From: Azolla caroliniana
Lineage: Eukaryota; Polypodiophyta
Length of the DNA: 64,000 bases
NCBI GenBank assembly: GCA_043228905.1
Contig: JBHGNT010000008.1
Location: forward strand, 12,586,001 to 12,650,000
Reading direction: 5' to 3'
How positions within the stretch are numbered: the stretch's first letter is position 1; every line of letters begins with the position of its first letter. The translations under genes were made by a program, and so were the position numbers. Below, in pieces: positions 1-11,832 of this stretch. A model generated the notes under the pieces. That model saw only the letters and a program-made list of their open reading frames with translations, did not search any database and was not told where the DNA came from.

Positions 1-2283
1 AAGGATAATGGAGTACTTGAAATGGAAGAGCAGATTGAAAGTGTTATGGAAGAAATTTCTTTTGCAAATACTTTAGAAGAGTTAGAAATGTATTTGAAAG
101 AAGATGATGAGAATGTTAGAAAGATACATGTAAACTCAATTGATATGTATTATGAGATTGATAGGTATAATTGTAAATATGAAGAAGTAGAAAGTTTATG
201 TAATACAAAATACAAAACAATAGATAAAAAGGTCAAACCTGCTGCAGTACCATTACCTATTGGTAGTGAAGAGAAGATGGAGGCAGCAGCAACCGAGCCT
301 ATGCTTCGACCAATAGAGAAGATCGGACATCACTTCACTTCGGAGACAATAAATAACTTGAGAATTAGAAGGGCTGAATTTCTTCTGCAATCAGAGATCG
401 CGACTTTCAAAGAAATGATCTTTAGGCATGGGAAAGCGTTCGCATTCAAAGCTGAGGAGATTGGTTGTGTAAATCCAAAGGTGGTGACGCCAATGGTAAT
501 ATTTACTATCCCTCATATTCCTTGGAATTTTAAACCTATTGCAGTACCGAGAGCTCGATTACCTCAATTGTTGGAGTTGCTGAAGGATAAAGTCAAGATG
601 AAGATTTTAGAGCCTTCAAATGCACCATACTCCAATAGATGGTTCACAGTTCCAAAGGAAGATGGTTCTCTAAGATTCATTCAAGATCTACAACCAGTCA
701 ACAAAGTCACAATCCGAAATACGGGAATCGGACCGATTGTTGATGAATTTGCGGAAGCGTTTGCTGGAACAACGATTTACTCTATGGGAGACCTATATTC
801 AGGATACGACCAATTTCAACTAGCAATTGATAGTCGCAACATCACAACAATGAAAACACCAATTGGGTTGGTTCGAATGTGCACTCTACCTCAAGGTGCG
901 ACGAATTCGGTTGCTCATATGATGAATGCAATGAACAAAGTTCTACATGAATACATCCCAAAGGTAACTATGCCATTTTTAGATGATATTCCTATTAAGG
1001 GATGCTTAGAAAGAGAGAAAGATGAGACTATGGTTGGAAATGGTTGCAGAAAGTTTGTGATGGATCACATTAATGACTGTGAAAGTATTTTAAATAAGCT
1101 TGAGCAGGTACATTTGACACTATCAGGAACAAAGTCTTGCTTTGGGCAAAACGAAGTTCTAATAGTTGGTCATATGTGTGGGTGGTATGGGAGGAAGCCT
1201 TCACCGATCAAAATTAACGCAATACAAAATATGAAGGAAGTTTGCGACTCGGTAACAGAGGTGAGAAGATTTTTGGGTGCATGTGTGTTTTATCATATTT
1301 GGTTACCACACTTTGCACATGTCTCAGATCCTCTCTACCAACTTTTAAGAAAAGGAAAGAAATTTATTTGGACTGATGAACATACACAAGTTGTTCAACA
1401 GCTGAAAGAAGCATTACTGAAAGCACCAGTTCTTCGTCAACCAGACTACAAAGGTGAAAGACCAATTATAGTGACAGTTGATACTAGCCCAATCGGGATC
1501 GGTTGGGTTATCAACCAAGAAGATGAAGACCAACATCGATATGCTATCAGATTTGGAGCAAAGATATTAAATGAAAGACAAAGAAACTATGCACAAGTTA
1601 AACGAGAATTGTGGGGTTTGCTTACTGCATTAAAAACAGATAGAGATTACTTGATCGGAGCAGATGTAGTGGTTGAAACAGATTGTTTGCCACTCATTGG
1701 AATGATAGCAAGTTGCACGACACCAGATATTGCAATGCTTCGGTGGATTGCATACATCAGAACCATGAACCCAGAATTGCGGCATATAAAGGGGAAAGAC
1801 AACCCAGTTGCAGATATGCTGTCAAGGGCAAGGTTCATAAATGAAAAGGTGGTGCAAACTGAAGATATGAACTGGGCAACTACAAGCCATCAATTTGCTC
1901 ATCAAGAATCTATTACGCCTCATGATGAGTTTAATGTAAGTATAATGTTCAAAGACACAGATTATGAAGGTCAATGGTTAGAAATAGGAAATTTTCTAAA
2001 GACTCAAGAAGCCAACCCATCATGGTCGAAGAAACAATTAAATGAATTTCGAAGACGAGCATTCAAGTTTTTTTTACATGAAGGGCATTTATGGAGGCGT
2101 CCAAAAAGGCCAACCGAAAATCCTCTTCAAGTCATTTGTAAGGATGACATTAAGAGAAAATTAATTAATGAATTCCATGATAGTTTGTGGGCAGGACATA
2201 GAGGCATATGGGCGACATTTATGAAGTTGAAAGAAAAGTATTGGTGGCCACATATGTATAAAGATGTAACGAAATTTGTGTAA
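1..2283 (+). pseudogene. pol: Gypsy-A pol: reverse transcriptase, RNase H and integrase N-terminus
   Basis: The frame is open from base 1; the first ATG is at 22. About residues 180-340 form the reverse transcriptase, with the LPQG motif and FLDD in place of the usual YxDD catalytic box. A connection with RRFLGACVFYHIWLPH follows, then RNase H (VDTSPIGIGW near residue 490, ETDCLP, and ADMLSRARF at its end). The H-H part of the integrase zinc finger (HDSLWAGHRG) comes near residue 720. The frame stops at TAA 2281-2283, between the histidine and cysteine pairs of that finger, and TCEVCQ follows immediately in frame. The product would copy element RNA into DNA in cytoplasmic particles. I infer a decayed copy. 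Confidence 0.85.
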
Positions 2284-2601
2284 ACCTGTGAGGTTTGCCA
2301 GAGGTATTCAACTATCCGGTATCGAGATGAGCTAAAACCAACATATTCATCATCAATGCATTATAAATGGATGGTCGATCTAGTGACAATGCCACTTGGG
2401 GAAGGTCAAATGCGATATTTAGTACTAGCAAGAGAAGACCTTACAAACCAAGTAGAAGGAAGACCACTACGACAAAAAACAACTAGAGCTGTATGTAAAT
2501 TTTTGTTAGAAGATGTAATATGTTGTTATGGGTGTGTAGGTAAAATAATTGCAGATAGAGGAGAACTCGACACTGATGAAGCTAGAGAATTCTTCAGCTG
2601 A
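2284..2601 (+). pseudogene. Gypsy-A integrase core, first part
   Basis: This continues the frame of the preceding pol segment after the TAA. It starts with the cysteine pair of the integrase zinc finger (TCEVCQ). The core follows, with the first catalytic Asp in WMVDLVTMP and the second in IIADRGELD. TGA at 2599-2601 then ends the frame, in a position where sister elements G and R have an Arg codon, so a CGA to TGA change is likely. The integrase joins cDNA ends to the chromosome; this copy cannot encode it in one piece. Confidence 0.75.
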
Positions 2602-3276
2602 ATAGGGGTCAAATTATCACTTACAACTGCGTATAATCCAGAAGCCAATGGAAAGATTGAAAGAGGACATAGCCCAATAGTTAAGGCGATCGTGAAAAGC
2701 TGTAAAGGTAAAATAAGAGATTGGCAACGCATGCTACCTTATGCACTATGGGCGGATCGAACAACTCATAGTTCAGTAACAGGATACATGCCAGCTGAAT
2801 TGATACTTGGCCAAAAGCCCATCATGCCGATAGAAGAATCAATTATGTCATGGATATCTATTCCATGGAGAGAAGAGGTGAGCAGAGAAGAATTACTTGC
2901 TTTGCGAATTCAACAATTAGAGCATCGACCTGAAGATATAGAAATAGCAGCCCAACGATTGAAGGAGGCTCAACTAAAGAATAAAATCCGTTTTGATAAA
3001 AGTCATAGAATTCGACCTAAGAAAATAGAAGAAGGAGATTGGGTGCTCGTGTATGATAGCAGTTTAGATAATCAACATAGCACCGTCCGCAAGTTCGCTG
3101 AAAGATGGTTTGGGCCTTATATAGTAAGAAAAGTATATGATAACTTTACTTATAAGCTTAGTGAATTGGATGGGACACTAATCCTAAACGTGGTAGCTGG
3201 AAAGAGGATAAAAGTATTTAAGAAAAGGTTTGAGCTTGAACCTCCTCCGATAGATCAACATGAAGATGAAAGATAG
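2602..3276 (+). pseudogene. Gypsy-A integrase core end and C-terminal domain
   Basis: The frame resumes directly after the TGA. TAYNPEANGKIERGH carries the third catalytic residue (Glu), about 35 residues after the second Asp. A conserved stretch (LPYALWADRTTHSSVTGYMP) and a C-terminal GPY-type domain (FAERWFGPYIV) follow. The product ends at 3276 with no chromodomain. The PPT and LTR begin 40 bases later. Homologous proteins are in R (40417-41376, minus) and G (50158-51213). Confidence 0.8.
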
Positions 3277-3494
3277 TGGCACATGCCGGAGGATGTGCAG
3301 GTCTAGAGGGGGTGGATGTCGTGAAGTACGAAAGCTTCACATTAAAAGTCTACAATAAGATAAATACGTAACTAAAATAACATTTGATCATGTTTTATAT
3401 ATAAAGATAATATTAACAACACATATGATAATATTATATATATGTAAAGAAAAATAATATATATATATAGATAAATATATTATATTACACGAAC

Positions 3495-3560
3495 AAGAGA
3501 GGACTTGAACCAATAACCCCACCCTATGACTCTCAAATCTTACCATTTACTCTATACTAG
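3495..3560 (-). other. tRNA-like segment A1 in LTR
   Basis: On the minus strand it has GGTTCAAGTCC (B-box, 3501-3511) and an A-box-like TAGAGTAAATGG (3543-3554) at tRNA-like spacing. No acceptor stem is seen, so it is a tRNA-derived relic or mimic. Confidence 0.55.
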
Positions 3561-3639
3561 TAATATACATAAAATAAAGCTTTATATTACATAAAGGATT
3601 TGCTTCATGATATAAAAATAAAGTTGTATGTTTTAGTAT

Positions 3640-3705
3640 TTTGAGATTTGAACCGACAACCTCATACATCAAAGTCAACACACCTACCATTAGGCTAGGC
3701 CCTTT
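3640..3705 (-). other. tRNA-like segment A2 in LTR
   Basis: Minus strand: A-box TAGCCTAATGG (3688-3698) and B-box GGTTCAAATC (3644-3653). It lies in tandem with segment A1 and is antisense to the element. Confidence 0.55.
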
Positions 3706-4021
3706 CTCTTTAGGATTATATTTTCATGTTTATTCTTATTGCATATATTGTTTCATACATAAAAGCTCAAAATGAGCGAGATGTTTATCATGCATCACAT
3801 GTAATGCATGAACGCCAAATGGCGATCATGCATCACATGCATTTCATGCACTACATGCATGACTTGTACCCTCCAATGCATCATATGCATGGGGGCACCT
3901 ATTTAAATGGTGAAAGAGAAGATCAAAGGGAGATATGTATGAGATATCAATCAAATTATGTATTACATAAGAGATACCATAAAAATAGAGAAAGAAGGGA
4001 AGAAGTTGAACATAAACATGG

Positions 4022-4090
4022 AGCTCTAGCTTGGCGGTCGTGGTGGTCAACTCTCAACAAGAGGGAGGCGGTTCGAGCCTTATCTTCATC
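4022..4090 (+). other. tRNA-like segment A3 in LTR
   Basis: Plus strand: TAGCTTGGCGG (4027-4037) and GGTTCGAGCCT (4070-4080). It is in the sense of the element, downstream of the ATGCAT block. Confidence 0.5.
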
Positions 4091-4433
4091 AAAATATTGA
4101 AGTGAAGATTGTAGTGGTCTACGATCAAGAAAGAGAAGAGCGATTACCTTGCAAGACAAAGTTCAGAGGTTCAACGACGTGCACAATCATTTTGTAACTC
4201 TTTCATGAAAATGATTATAAATTTCATACACTTTCTCATATATTATTTTATATATTATCTTGTCTTATCTTATATTCCTTAAAAATCCTGTTTTGTCATA
4301 TCTTATTGATCTCTATTAACTCCATCTGTACTCTTTTGTCTCTTCCATCCATAATCCTAGTGATTCCTTCCTCACTTTCACGTTATCCTTTGTGTGCGCA
4401 ACGCTACGCTTCTAGGCGAGCCACGTCACGACA

Positions 4434-5537
4434 GCGACACCCGAATCGACACACAGAGACTTCCCGTCGTGGGAGCAATCGGTGAGCAGGTTATTATACT
4501 GCTTCGTGTCGCGTGTGGGCGAACAACTATTGAGCTATGTTCGGGATGCAAAGATGCCGAAGGGTGCGTGGGAAAATCTGAATAAGATTTTCGCCGCGAG
4601 CACCACAGCTAGGAAGCTTCAGCTCCGACAGGAGTTGAGCAACCTACGACAACGCGACTTGTCGGTGGCGGACTATACCTCGAAGATCAAGGATATTTGC
4701 GACTCCCTCGCCTCCATAGAGGTGAACATCGAGGAGAGCGAGATGGTCCAGATCTGTCTCGGAGGTTTGGCGTTGAAGTTCGGAGCGTTCCAAACGGCTG
4801 TGTGTACCCGGGAGAATACACCGTCCTTTTTCGACTTACAGTCAATGCTCCTGGTAGAGGAGAACCATGCGGGTGCGTCTACAAGCACGCACACCGACAA
4901 CAGAATGCTGTACACGGAGGGAGATAGGCCCCGTGGACGTGGAGGACGAGGCGAGTCGGGGTGCAATGGAGGCGGCCGACGAGATCAAGGAAGAAGGCAC
5001 CGAAGTGATGCCGACAGCAAGTCCGGACCCTCCGGAAACAGGGGGAGTCGAAGCGATGAGAACCGGCAAGGGAAGGCCATCGCGGAGTGCTGGTACTATG
5101 GCAAGAAAGGCCACAGGGAAAGTGAGTGCTGGAAGAAGCGCGCCGATTCGGAGAGAACCGGTTCCGGAAACGGCTCCGGACATACCGACAAGGGAAATCG
5201 GCAGCGATCGCACTACGCCGAAGACTCCGGGAGAGCCGGAGAAGGGTCTGCCTTCGTGACGAGACACGAAGCAAACTCAATGAAATGGACCACCCCGACA
5301 TTGGACGAGGTGTGGAACGTAGACTCCGGCGCGTCAAACCACATGACGAGCCATAAGGAGTGGTTCTCGTACCTTGAAAAACCGATACAACCTGGAGTAG
5401 TCGCAACTGGAGACGACACTCAGCATCCGATCACGAATGTTGGAGAAGTTCCACTTAGCCATGTCGGGCAGAAAGGGAAACTCATGAACATGCTGCACGT
5501 TCCGACAATCACGAAGAACTTGGTCTCGGTCGGATAG
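4434..5537 (+). pseudogene. Copia-B gag and protease (5' truncated)
   Basis: The frame covers the UBN2-type gag domain (LLSYVRDAKMPKGAWENL), an RG/RS-rich linker, and a zinc knuckle whose second Cys is changed (CWYYGKKGHRESEC; Q has CWYC). The aspartic protease motif DSGASNHMT follows near 5323-5350. Stop TAG at 5535-5537 sits where Q has Gln (CAG), a C-to-T change. Gag packages the RNA and protease cleaves the polyprotein. The frame is broken upstream by the insertion of Gypsy-A. Confidence 0.8.
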
Positions 5538-7130
5538 ATTGTCGACCAAGGGATGGAGGTTCGGTTTACACACCTCGGGTGCTTCATTGAGGAAGAAGGC
5601 CGTGTGATTGCGCAAGGGCGCAAAGACGGGAGGATGTTCATCCTCGACTCCACTGACGGCGGCACCGCAATGTTCGCGAAGGGACAAAAATCCGAGTCGA
5701 ACATCGACTTGTGGCACAAGCGGATAGGCCACGTCAACTACCAGCTGCTTCAAGATCTGCAATCGAAACAGGTAGTGTTCAGTTTGCCCAAATTTAGTGG
5801 CCGAAAGGCACAGATTTGTGAAGCCTGCCAGCTCGGGAAGCAACACCGACTTCCTTTCCCCAACGAGCGAAACCGGAGCCGGAACAAGCTCAACCTTATA
5901 CACTCCGATGTATGGGGGCCGGCACAAAACATTAGTCTTGGCGGGAGCTGATATTTCGTCTCCTTCATCGACGACCACACGCGGCACACGTGGGTCTACC
6001 TCATTGAGAGGAAGAGCGAAGTCTTCGACTGTTTCCGGAACCTCAAAGGGTTCGTGGAAACGGAAACAGGACGAAAGATCAAGTGCCTGCGGTCGGATGG
6101 CGGGAAAGAGTACTTTTCTGGTCAATTCAACGGTTATTTACAACAAATGGGAATTCGGCGTGAATTCAGTTATAGATACACGCCGGAGCAGAACGGCGTG
6201 GCCGAGAGGAAGAATCGGTCAGTTGTGGAAGCGGCACGGGCAATGCTGGAGGAGAAGAGCTTGCCCAAGTTCTACTGGGCCGAGGCGGTAAGGACCGCGG
6301 TATACATCCAGAACCGGATCGGAGACTAAGTGTCGGCGCACGAGCTATATTTCGGAACAAAGCCGAACTTGCGACACTTTGGGGTGTTCGGTAGCATTGC
6401 GTATGTGCATGTACCAAAGGAGAAAAGGAGGAAGCTAGACGCAAAGGCTGAAAAATGCATCTTGGTCGGTTACTTGGACGAGCAGAAGGGTTATAAGTGC
6501 TATAACCCTCGCACCAAACAAGCGCGTGTTAGCCGCGACGTTGTGTTTAACAAGTCCGCGTCCTGGGACCAACCCCCGACTCCGAACCCCGACTCCAATC
6601 CGAGCTCTGACGATGAGGTCAGTGAGGCCGAGATGCCTCCGGATGAGCCCGAAATCGAGACCCATGAAGAGAGTCCGATTTCACTCCGTTTAAGTGGACC
6701 GATTGGACGACTGAGTCGGTTCGACCAGTCCGATGAAGAGCCGGCGAGTAGTGGAGACTCGGCCGTGCATTCCCCGCGCAGGAAGCGAAGGAGACGGCTT
6801 ACGCGCAAAGAGAAAGGGAAGAAGAAGGTGTCGGATTCCGCCATGGATAGGAACGAGTCAGACCTATGCGAGTCCGACTCCGAGGGAACCAGTGACGGGT
6901 CTTTAAAGATGAAGTCCGCGTCGACCGAGAAGGCCTCGACATCGGCTAATGTGAGATTACGCCGATCTACCCGCCAGAAGAATCCTGTTTTGCGGTTCGG
7001 ATATAACGAGTACATGGCGCATCATTATGCGTACATGACCCGTGTAGCGGAAGTGCGTGAGCCGGAGAGCTACGCAGAAGCGGCTACAGACGCGAATTGG
7101 CGTGCCGCGATGGAGGAAGAGATGCACACA
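5538..7130 (+). pseudogene. Copia-B integrase and linker to reverse transcriptase
   Basis: The coding frame continues past the TAG with the integrase zinc finger (LWHKRIGHVN...CEACQLGKQ). The catalytic core has SDVWGP, RSDGGKEY and QNGVAERKNR, the D-D-E signature. Two more in-frame stops interrupt it: TGA at 5949-5951, where Q has Arg, and TAA at 6327-6329. The part from 6330 holds the C-terminal copia integrase segment (HFGVFGSIAYVHVPKEKRR) and an acidic, serine-rich linker with a K/R-rich cluster near 6775-6830. It ends at 7130 because copia C is inserted there, 5 bases of target being duplicated. Confidence 0.8.
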
Positions 7131-7718
7131 TGATGGAAATAAACGACACTTTCCAAACTTCACCTCTCGGCCACAACCAAGGAAACACACGAATCGTTGT
7201 TGCAGAAAATGGGAAATGCAAAAGTAAATAAGAGGACACACGATTTAACGTGGAAAACGCTGTACGGGAAAAACCACGGGAGTACAAGACTCCGAACCAA
7301 AACTATGCACAGAGAAATATACAATGGCGAGCTGCAAGGCGACGACCTTGAGCTCGCTGTCCTCGCCACAGGTGGCGGAATTACACAGAGGCGTCGACCT
7401 CTTCCTCTCTCACGACTGCTCTCTCTTCACTCCTCTTGAGTGGAAAAACAGAAAAATGAGTAGCAACATTAAAACTGTTTGCCCTAAGTCATATTTATAC
7501 ACATATGACTTTCGGGCTATTTACAACTATGGCCTCAAGGGCCCTTGGCAAACATATTCACAGATATGTCCCCGCATCCGGATCTCTCTTCGGGTACATT
7601 CGTCATCCGGCTCCAAAGCCGGGGTCTTCATCATCCGGTTCCGAAACCGCAACCGGGCTTGTCGTCATTCATCTCCGACATCCGACCATCCCATCCGAAA
7701 GGGACCGTAATCCCAACA
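7131..7718 (-). repeat. 3' LTR of Copia-C (588 bp)
   Basis: Plus-strand reading TGATGGAAA...CCCAACA. On the minus strand it has a TATA-type box TATAAATA at 7492-7499. ORFs on the plus strand here are LTR sequence, not genes. Confidence 0.9.
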
Positions 7719-7728
7719 AACTCCCCCT

Positions 7729-8019
7729 TCACTTCGGCATGGGATGTCTCTCCAATCCGATCCTCTTCCGGCATGCTTCCAGCTTGTCGGGCGTGAGCAC
7801 CTTGGTCAGCATATCCGACCCATTCTCGTCCGTGTGGATCTTCGTCAGCACGAACTCCTTGTCTTCTATCCTTTCCCGGATCCAGTGATATCTTCGCTGG
7901 ATGTGCTTCGTCCGGGAGTGATAGGCCGCGTTCTTCGCAAGGTGGATGGCACTCTGACTGTCGCAATAGAGTCGGTACTCCTCCTGCCGGATACCGAGCT
8001 CTCTAATGAAGTCCTTCAT
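7729..8019 (-). pseudogene. Copia-C RNase H C-terminus
   Basis: This is the last 96 residues of the polyprotein, cut off by a TGA at 8020-8022 where a Trp is expected (KEII then MKDF). It contains YCDSQSAIHLAKN and the HIQRRYHWIRE block typical of the copia RNase H end, and stops 10 bases before the LTR/PPT junction. It would read through with the larger pol frame were it not for the TGG-to-TGA change. Confidence 0.85.
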
Positions 8020-10671
8020 TCATATTATTTCCTTGCCGGCTTCAACAGCCGCCATGTACTCCGCCTCCGTGGTTGACAACGCAACCGTCTTCTGCAGCCT
8101 CGACTGCCACGAAACAGCTCCCCCTGCATACGTCATCACATACCCTGATGTGGACCGGCTGGTATCTGCATCAGCCGACATATCCGAATCGGTGAAGCCG
8201 TCGAGTTCGGGTTTACCGGAGCCGAATTGGAGGCACACGTTTGCTGTGCCCTTCAGGTATCGGAGTATCCACTTGGCCGCGTTCCAATGCTCTTTGCCGG
8301 GATTGCTCATGTACCGGCTCACCACTCCGACTGCATATCCTATGTCTGGTCGGGTACACACCATTGCGTACATCAAGCTCCCGACGGCAGAGGCATATGG
8401 TACTTTCATCATGTCCTCCTTCTCAGCCTTTGTCTTGGGGCTTTGCTTGCTGGACAACTTGCAGTTTGCCGGGAGGGTTGACCCGACCGGTCTTGCTTCC
8501 GACATGTTGAACCGGTGAAGCACCTTTGTCACGTACTTCTCCTGTGACAGCCACAACTGCTTCTTCTTCCGGTCCCGGATGATGTGCATCCCTAGTATTT
8601 GCCTCGCCGGACCCAGGTCTTTCATTGAGAAGGTTCGGTGAAGCGCCTTCTTCAGCATCCGTATCTTGACCTGGTCCCGTCCGACGATCAACATGTCGTC
8701 CACGTACAGGAGGAGTATTAGAAAGTCTCCTCCTTCGAACTTCTTCACAAACACGCAGTGATCGGACTGCGTTTTGTGGTACCCTTCGTCTGTCATGAAG
8801 GAGTCGAACTTCCGGTACCATTGCCGGGGAGCCTGCTTCAGACCGTAAAGGCTCTTCTTCAACCGGCATACCAGGTGCTCCTTCCCTTTCTTCTCGAATC
8901 CTTCCGGTTGCTGCATGTAGATCTCTTCTTCGAGGTCACCGTGAAGGAATGCCGTCTTCACGTCCATCTGTTCTACCTCGAGGTCCATGCTTGCCGCTAT
9001 GCTCAGCACCGTCCGGATGGAGGTCATCTTCACTACCGGGGCAAATATCTCGTCGAAGTCGACGCCCTTCTTCTGCTGAAACCCCTTCACCACGATCCTG
9101 GCTTTGTATCTCGGGGGGTTTCCGGCATCTCCCGGTTTCAGCTTGAACACCCACTTGTTACGGAGTGCCCGTTTTCCTTTCGGCAACTCCACAAGTTCAT
9201 ATGTGTGGTTCTCATGCAGGGAATCCATCTTCTCCTGCATGGCACTTAACCACCTGCGGCTATGGGTGTCATGCTTCGCTTCTTCAAAGCTCTCCGGCTC
9301 CCCCTCGTCGGTTAGCAGCACGTGCTCTGGTTCCGGAAATCTCCGGGGAGCCCTTCTCTCTCTTAGAGGATATCTCCGTTCCGGAGCTTCGGTAACCGGT
9401 TCTTCCGATTCTTCTTCATCCGAATCCATTTCGGGATCGGGGCCGGTTCCGGTATCAGTTTCATCTTCCTCGGCCGGTTCTGTTTCTTCACCGTCTTCGG
9501 CCGGATCCTCGAGTGTTAACCGGTCCCTTGCCGGTCGGGACTGCTCCTCGTAGAGTTTATCCTCACCGGTCGACTTGGAACTCTTCATCTTCTTCTCCGA
9601 CTCCCAGTCGGCGAGTGTCTTGTTCTCCATGAAGATGATATCACGACTCCGGAATATCTTCTTGTCGACCGGGTCCCATACTCGGTAGCCGAACTCATCA
9701 TCGCCGTAACCGAGGAATATGCATGGCCGGGTCTTTGGATCTAGCTTTCCTCTCCGGTCCTTTGCCACATGCACGTATGCGAGACACCCGAACACCTTCA
9801 GATGCCGGTAGGACACTTCCTTACCGGTCCACACTCTCTGTGGCGTGTCTCCATCCAGGGGTACTGAGGGTGATCTATTTATGACATATGTCGCCGTCGA
9901 CATTGCCTCAGCCCAAAATCCCTTGGGTAATTTCGCATGCGCCAGCATACTCCGGACCCTCTCCATTATGGTCCGGTTCATCCTCTCGGCCAGCCCGTTC
10001 AGTTCCGGCGTCTTCGGCACAGTAAACTCGAGCCGGATTCCTTTCGAGCGACAGTACTCCGCGAACTGCCCCCGGTATTCCCCTCCGTTATCCGCTCGTA
10101 TCGCTTTCAGCTTCTTGCCGGATTCTCTTTCCACTCTCGCGTGGAGTTCTTTGAAGACGGACAACACTTGGTCCTTTGTCTTCAACGGTGCCGCCCACAG
10201 CTTCCGGCTGTGATCATCAAAGAATGTCACGAAGTACTGGGCTCCGCCATGTGACTTCGTTTCTACCTGACACACATCAGTGTGTACCAACTCCAATGGT
10301 ACACTACGTCTCGTCGGTGGCCTTGAGTGGAAGGAGGTTCGGTTCTGCTTACCGGCCAGGCAATCGGTGCACTTCTCCAGGTGCACATGCTTCACTGGAA
10401 TAAGGTTGTCTTCTGCAAGCCTCTTCATCCCCTTCTCACTCATGTGGCACAGTCTCTTGTGCCACAGCTCACCGGCAGTGTCGGCTGCCACGTTCAACTC
10501 TTCCGGACACAACCGGGCATTCATAAGGTACAGTGTGTTGACTTTCCGGGCCCGAGCCACTATCAGGCTCCCCTTGCTGAACTTCATTACGCCGTTCCGG
10601 ATGCTACCTGTGTAGCCTTCATCGTCTAGCCTCCCGGCCGAAATCAGGTTCAATCGAACCTCCGGAACATG
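8020..10671 (-). pseudogene. pol: Copia-C pol: integrase, reverse transcriptase, RNase H
   Basis: This long frame (first Met at 10653) begins at the end of the protease region (NLISAGRLDD). It runs through the integrase zinc finger (LWHKRLCHMS...CTDCLAGKQ) and the catalytic core (HTDVC, RADNGGEY, ELNGLAERMNR). An acidic linker follows, then the reverse transcriptase with AFLHGDLEEEIYM and YVDDMLIVG. RNase H begins with GFTDSDMSAD and reaches STTEAEYMAA. The upstream limit is TGA 10672-10674 and the downstream limit TGA 8020-8022, both explained by a single C-to-T or G-to-A change. Apart from these the protein looks complete. Confidence 0.9.
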
Positions 10672-11802
10672 TCAGACATCCTTCAGCAGCATTTTGCATC
10701 CGGTCGAGGTTGTCAACCACACGTCTCCTATGCTGGCAATCCGGCACGTACCTTCATTTCCCATCCGAACACAGCCATGCTCACCGACTGTGTAGGATGA
10801 GAAGTATCTTCTCTCCGGGGTCAGGTGGAACGATGCTCCGGAATCGACCACCCAGGTCGTCTCATCGCCGGCAATGTTTAGTTCACCTTCTTCGGTGATG
10901 AGCATGATTTCCTCTTCACTTGCCGCGAGTGCCGTCGTTCCTTTCCGGTCCTGCCCTCGCCGATCCGAACCATTTCGGTCCGTGGCTCCCCGGTAAGCAC
11001 CGTTCCGATCCGAAGACTTCTTCGAATCGGTGTTGTCGGCTCCGTTGTCTTTTCGGTAATGCCGACAATTCTTTCGGATGTGCCCCGGCTTCCCACAGTG
11101 GAAGCATGTGGGCCTTCCTCTTGACTGCGACCGGGTCCCCGACTTCTCCCGTCTTTGCGGACTCCGGTTCCGTTGTCTTCCCCGATCTGATTCGGTAAAC
11201 AACATCTTCGGATCGGAGGCCGGTTCTTTATCTCTCCGACGCGCTTCTTCGTTCAAGATACTTGTCTTTACCGTTTGTAGGGACAAGTTATCTTCGGTGC
11301 AGGAGGTTCTGAGAGTCACCACCAAGTTCTCCCAGCTTTCCGGCAATGTACACATCAGAATGATGGCTTGCATTGCATCCTCCAGCGGGAACTTGATCGC
11401 CGCAAGCTGGTTCACGAATCCCATGAACGTGCTTACGTGTTCCACCATACTCTCACCGTCCCGGTACTTGAGGTTCACTATCTTCCTCATCAGGGAGGTC
11501 CGGTTCAACGCATTCTTCCTCTCGTAGAGGCCCGACAGCTTCCGCCACATCTCATATGCGTTGGTGTCGTTCGCCACATGTTGTAGAACGCTCACGTCGA
11601 CGTATTGCCGAATGGTTGCAATGGCTTTCCGGTTCAGAAGCCTCCATTCCGACTCAAGTACCCCCTTCGGTATTTCCGACCTGTCAATCGGTTCGTACAG
11701 GTCCCGAACAATCAGAAGATCCTCCATCTTGATCTTCCAGTCGGCGTAATTCTGCGCATTCAGCACCATCATCCCCGGCTGCCCGCTGCCGCCGCCTTCC
11801 AT
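10672..11802 (-). CDS. gag: Copia-C gag-protease
   Basis: The start ATG at 11802 lies about 25 bases after the primer site; the open frame extends upstream only through LTR sequence. The N-terminal gag has LNAQNYADWKIKMEDLL. The zinc knuckle CFHCGKPGHIRKNC is near 11085-11125, followed by an S/R/N-rich linker. The protease active site is VVDSGASFHLTP. The frame ends in TGA 10672-10674 inside the conserved DV-HVP segment, where the sister element I has Arg. Without that stop it would be continuous with pol, as is usual for copia elements that use one polyprotein. Confidence 0.85.
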   Translation of the reverse strand: MEGGGSGQPGMMVLNAQNYADWKIKMEDLLIVRDLYEPIDRSEIPKGVLESEWRLLNRKAIATIRQYVDVSVLQHVANDTNAYEMWRKLSGLYERKNALNRTSLMRKIVNLKYRDGESMVEHVSTFMGFVNQLAAIKFPLEDAMQAIILMCTLPESWENLVVTLRTSCTEDNLSLQTVKTSILNEEARRRDKEPASDPKMLFTESDRGRQRNRSPQRREKSGTRSQSRGRPTCFHCGKPGHIRKNCRHYRKDNGADNTDSKKSSDRNGAYRGATDRNGSDRRGQDRKGTTALAASEEEIMLITEEGELNIAGDETTWVVDSGASFHLTPERRYFSSYTVGEHGCVRMGNEGTCRIASIGDVWLTTSTGCKMLLKDV

Positions 11803-11832
11803 TTTCTGCAGCAGCTCGCTCTGATACCAAAT

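Larger units (their letters stand above)
1..4433 (+). mobile_element. Gypsy-A, 3' part of a Ty3/gypsy LTR retrotransposon
   Basis: The window opens inside pol, and the element ends with a complete 3' LTR at 3317-4433. Order: reverse transcriptase, RNase H, integrase, purine tract (about 3305-3316), LTR. No chromodomain follows the integrase. Gag and protease lie left of the window. The same family appears as the 5' half of Z at 61208-64000. Downstream sequence from 4434 is the inside of a copia gag, whose better copy in Q (minus strand near 44160) reads across this point, so A inserted into copia B. The 5' flank is not visible, so no TSD can be checked. Confidence 0.9.
3317..4433 (+). repeat. 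3' LTR of Gypsy-A (1117 bp)
   Basis: It starts TGTCGTGAAG directly after the purine tract and ends TCACGACA, so the termini form an 8-bp inverted repeat (TGTCGTGA/TCACGACA). The 5' LTR of Z matches it along nearly all of its length. Inside are two tRNA-like segments on the minus strand, a block rich in ATGCAT palindromes (about 3788-3898), and one tRNA-like segment on the plus strand. The ORF at 3726-4100 is carried by these repeats and I do not regard it as a gene. Confidence 0.85.

Noticed and set aside
3726-4100. His/Met-rich 124-codon protein in the A LTR
   Set aside because: It is the translation of the ATGCAT repeat block inside an LTR, and the matching frame in Z (61614-61835) differs in length.
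4673-5406. Overlapping minus-strand and other-frame proteins in copia B gag
   Set aside because: Same explanation: GC-rich coding sequence keeps other frames open. The gag frame has the recognised motifs.
8006-11586. Many plus-strand frames of 70-170 codons opposite copia C
   Set aside because: They are shadows of the minus-strand gag-pol frames.
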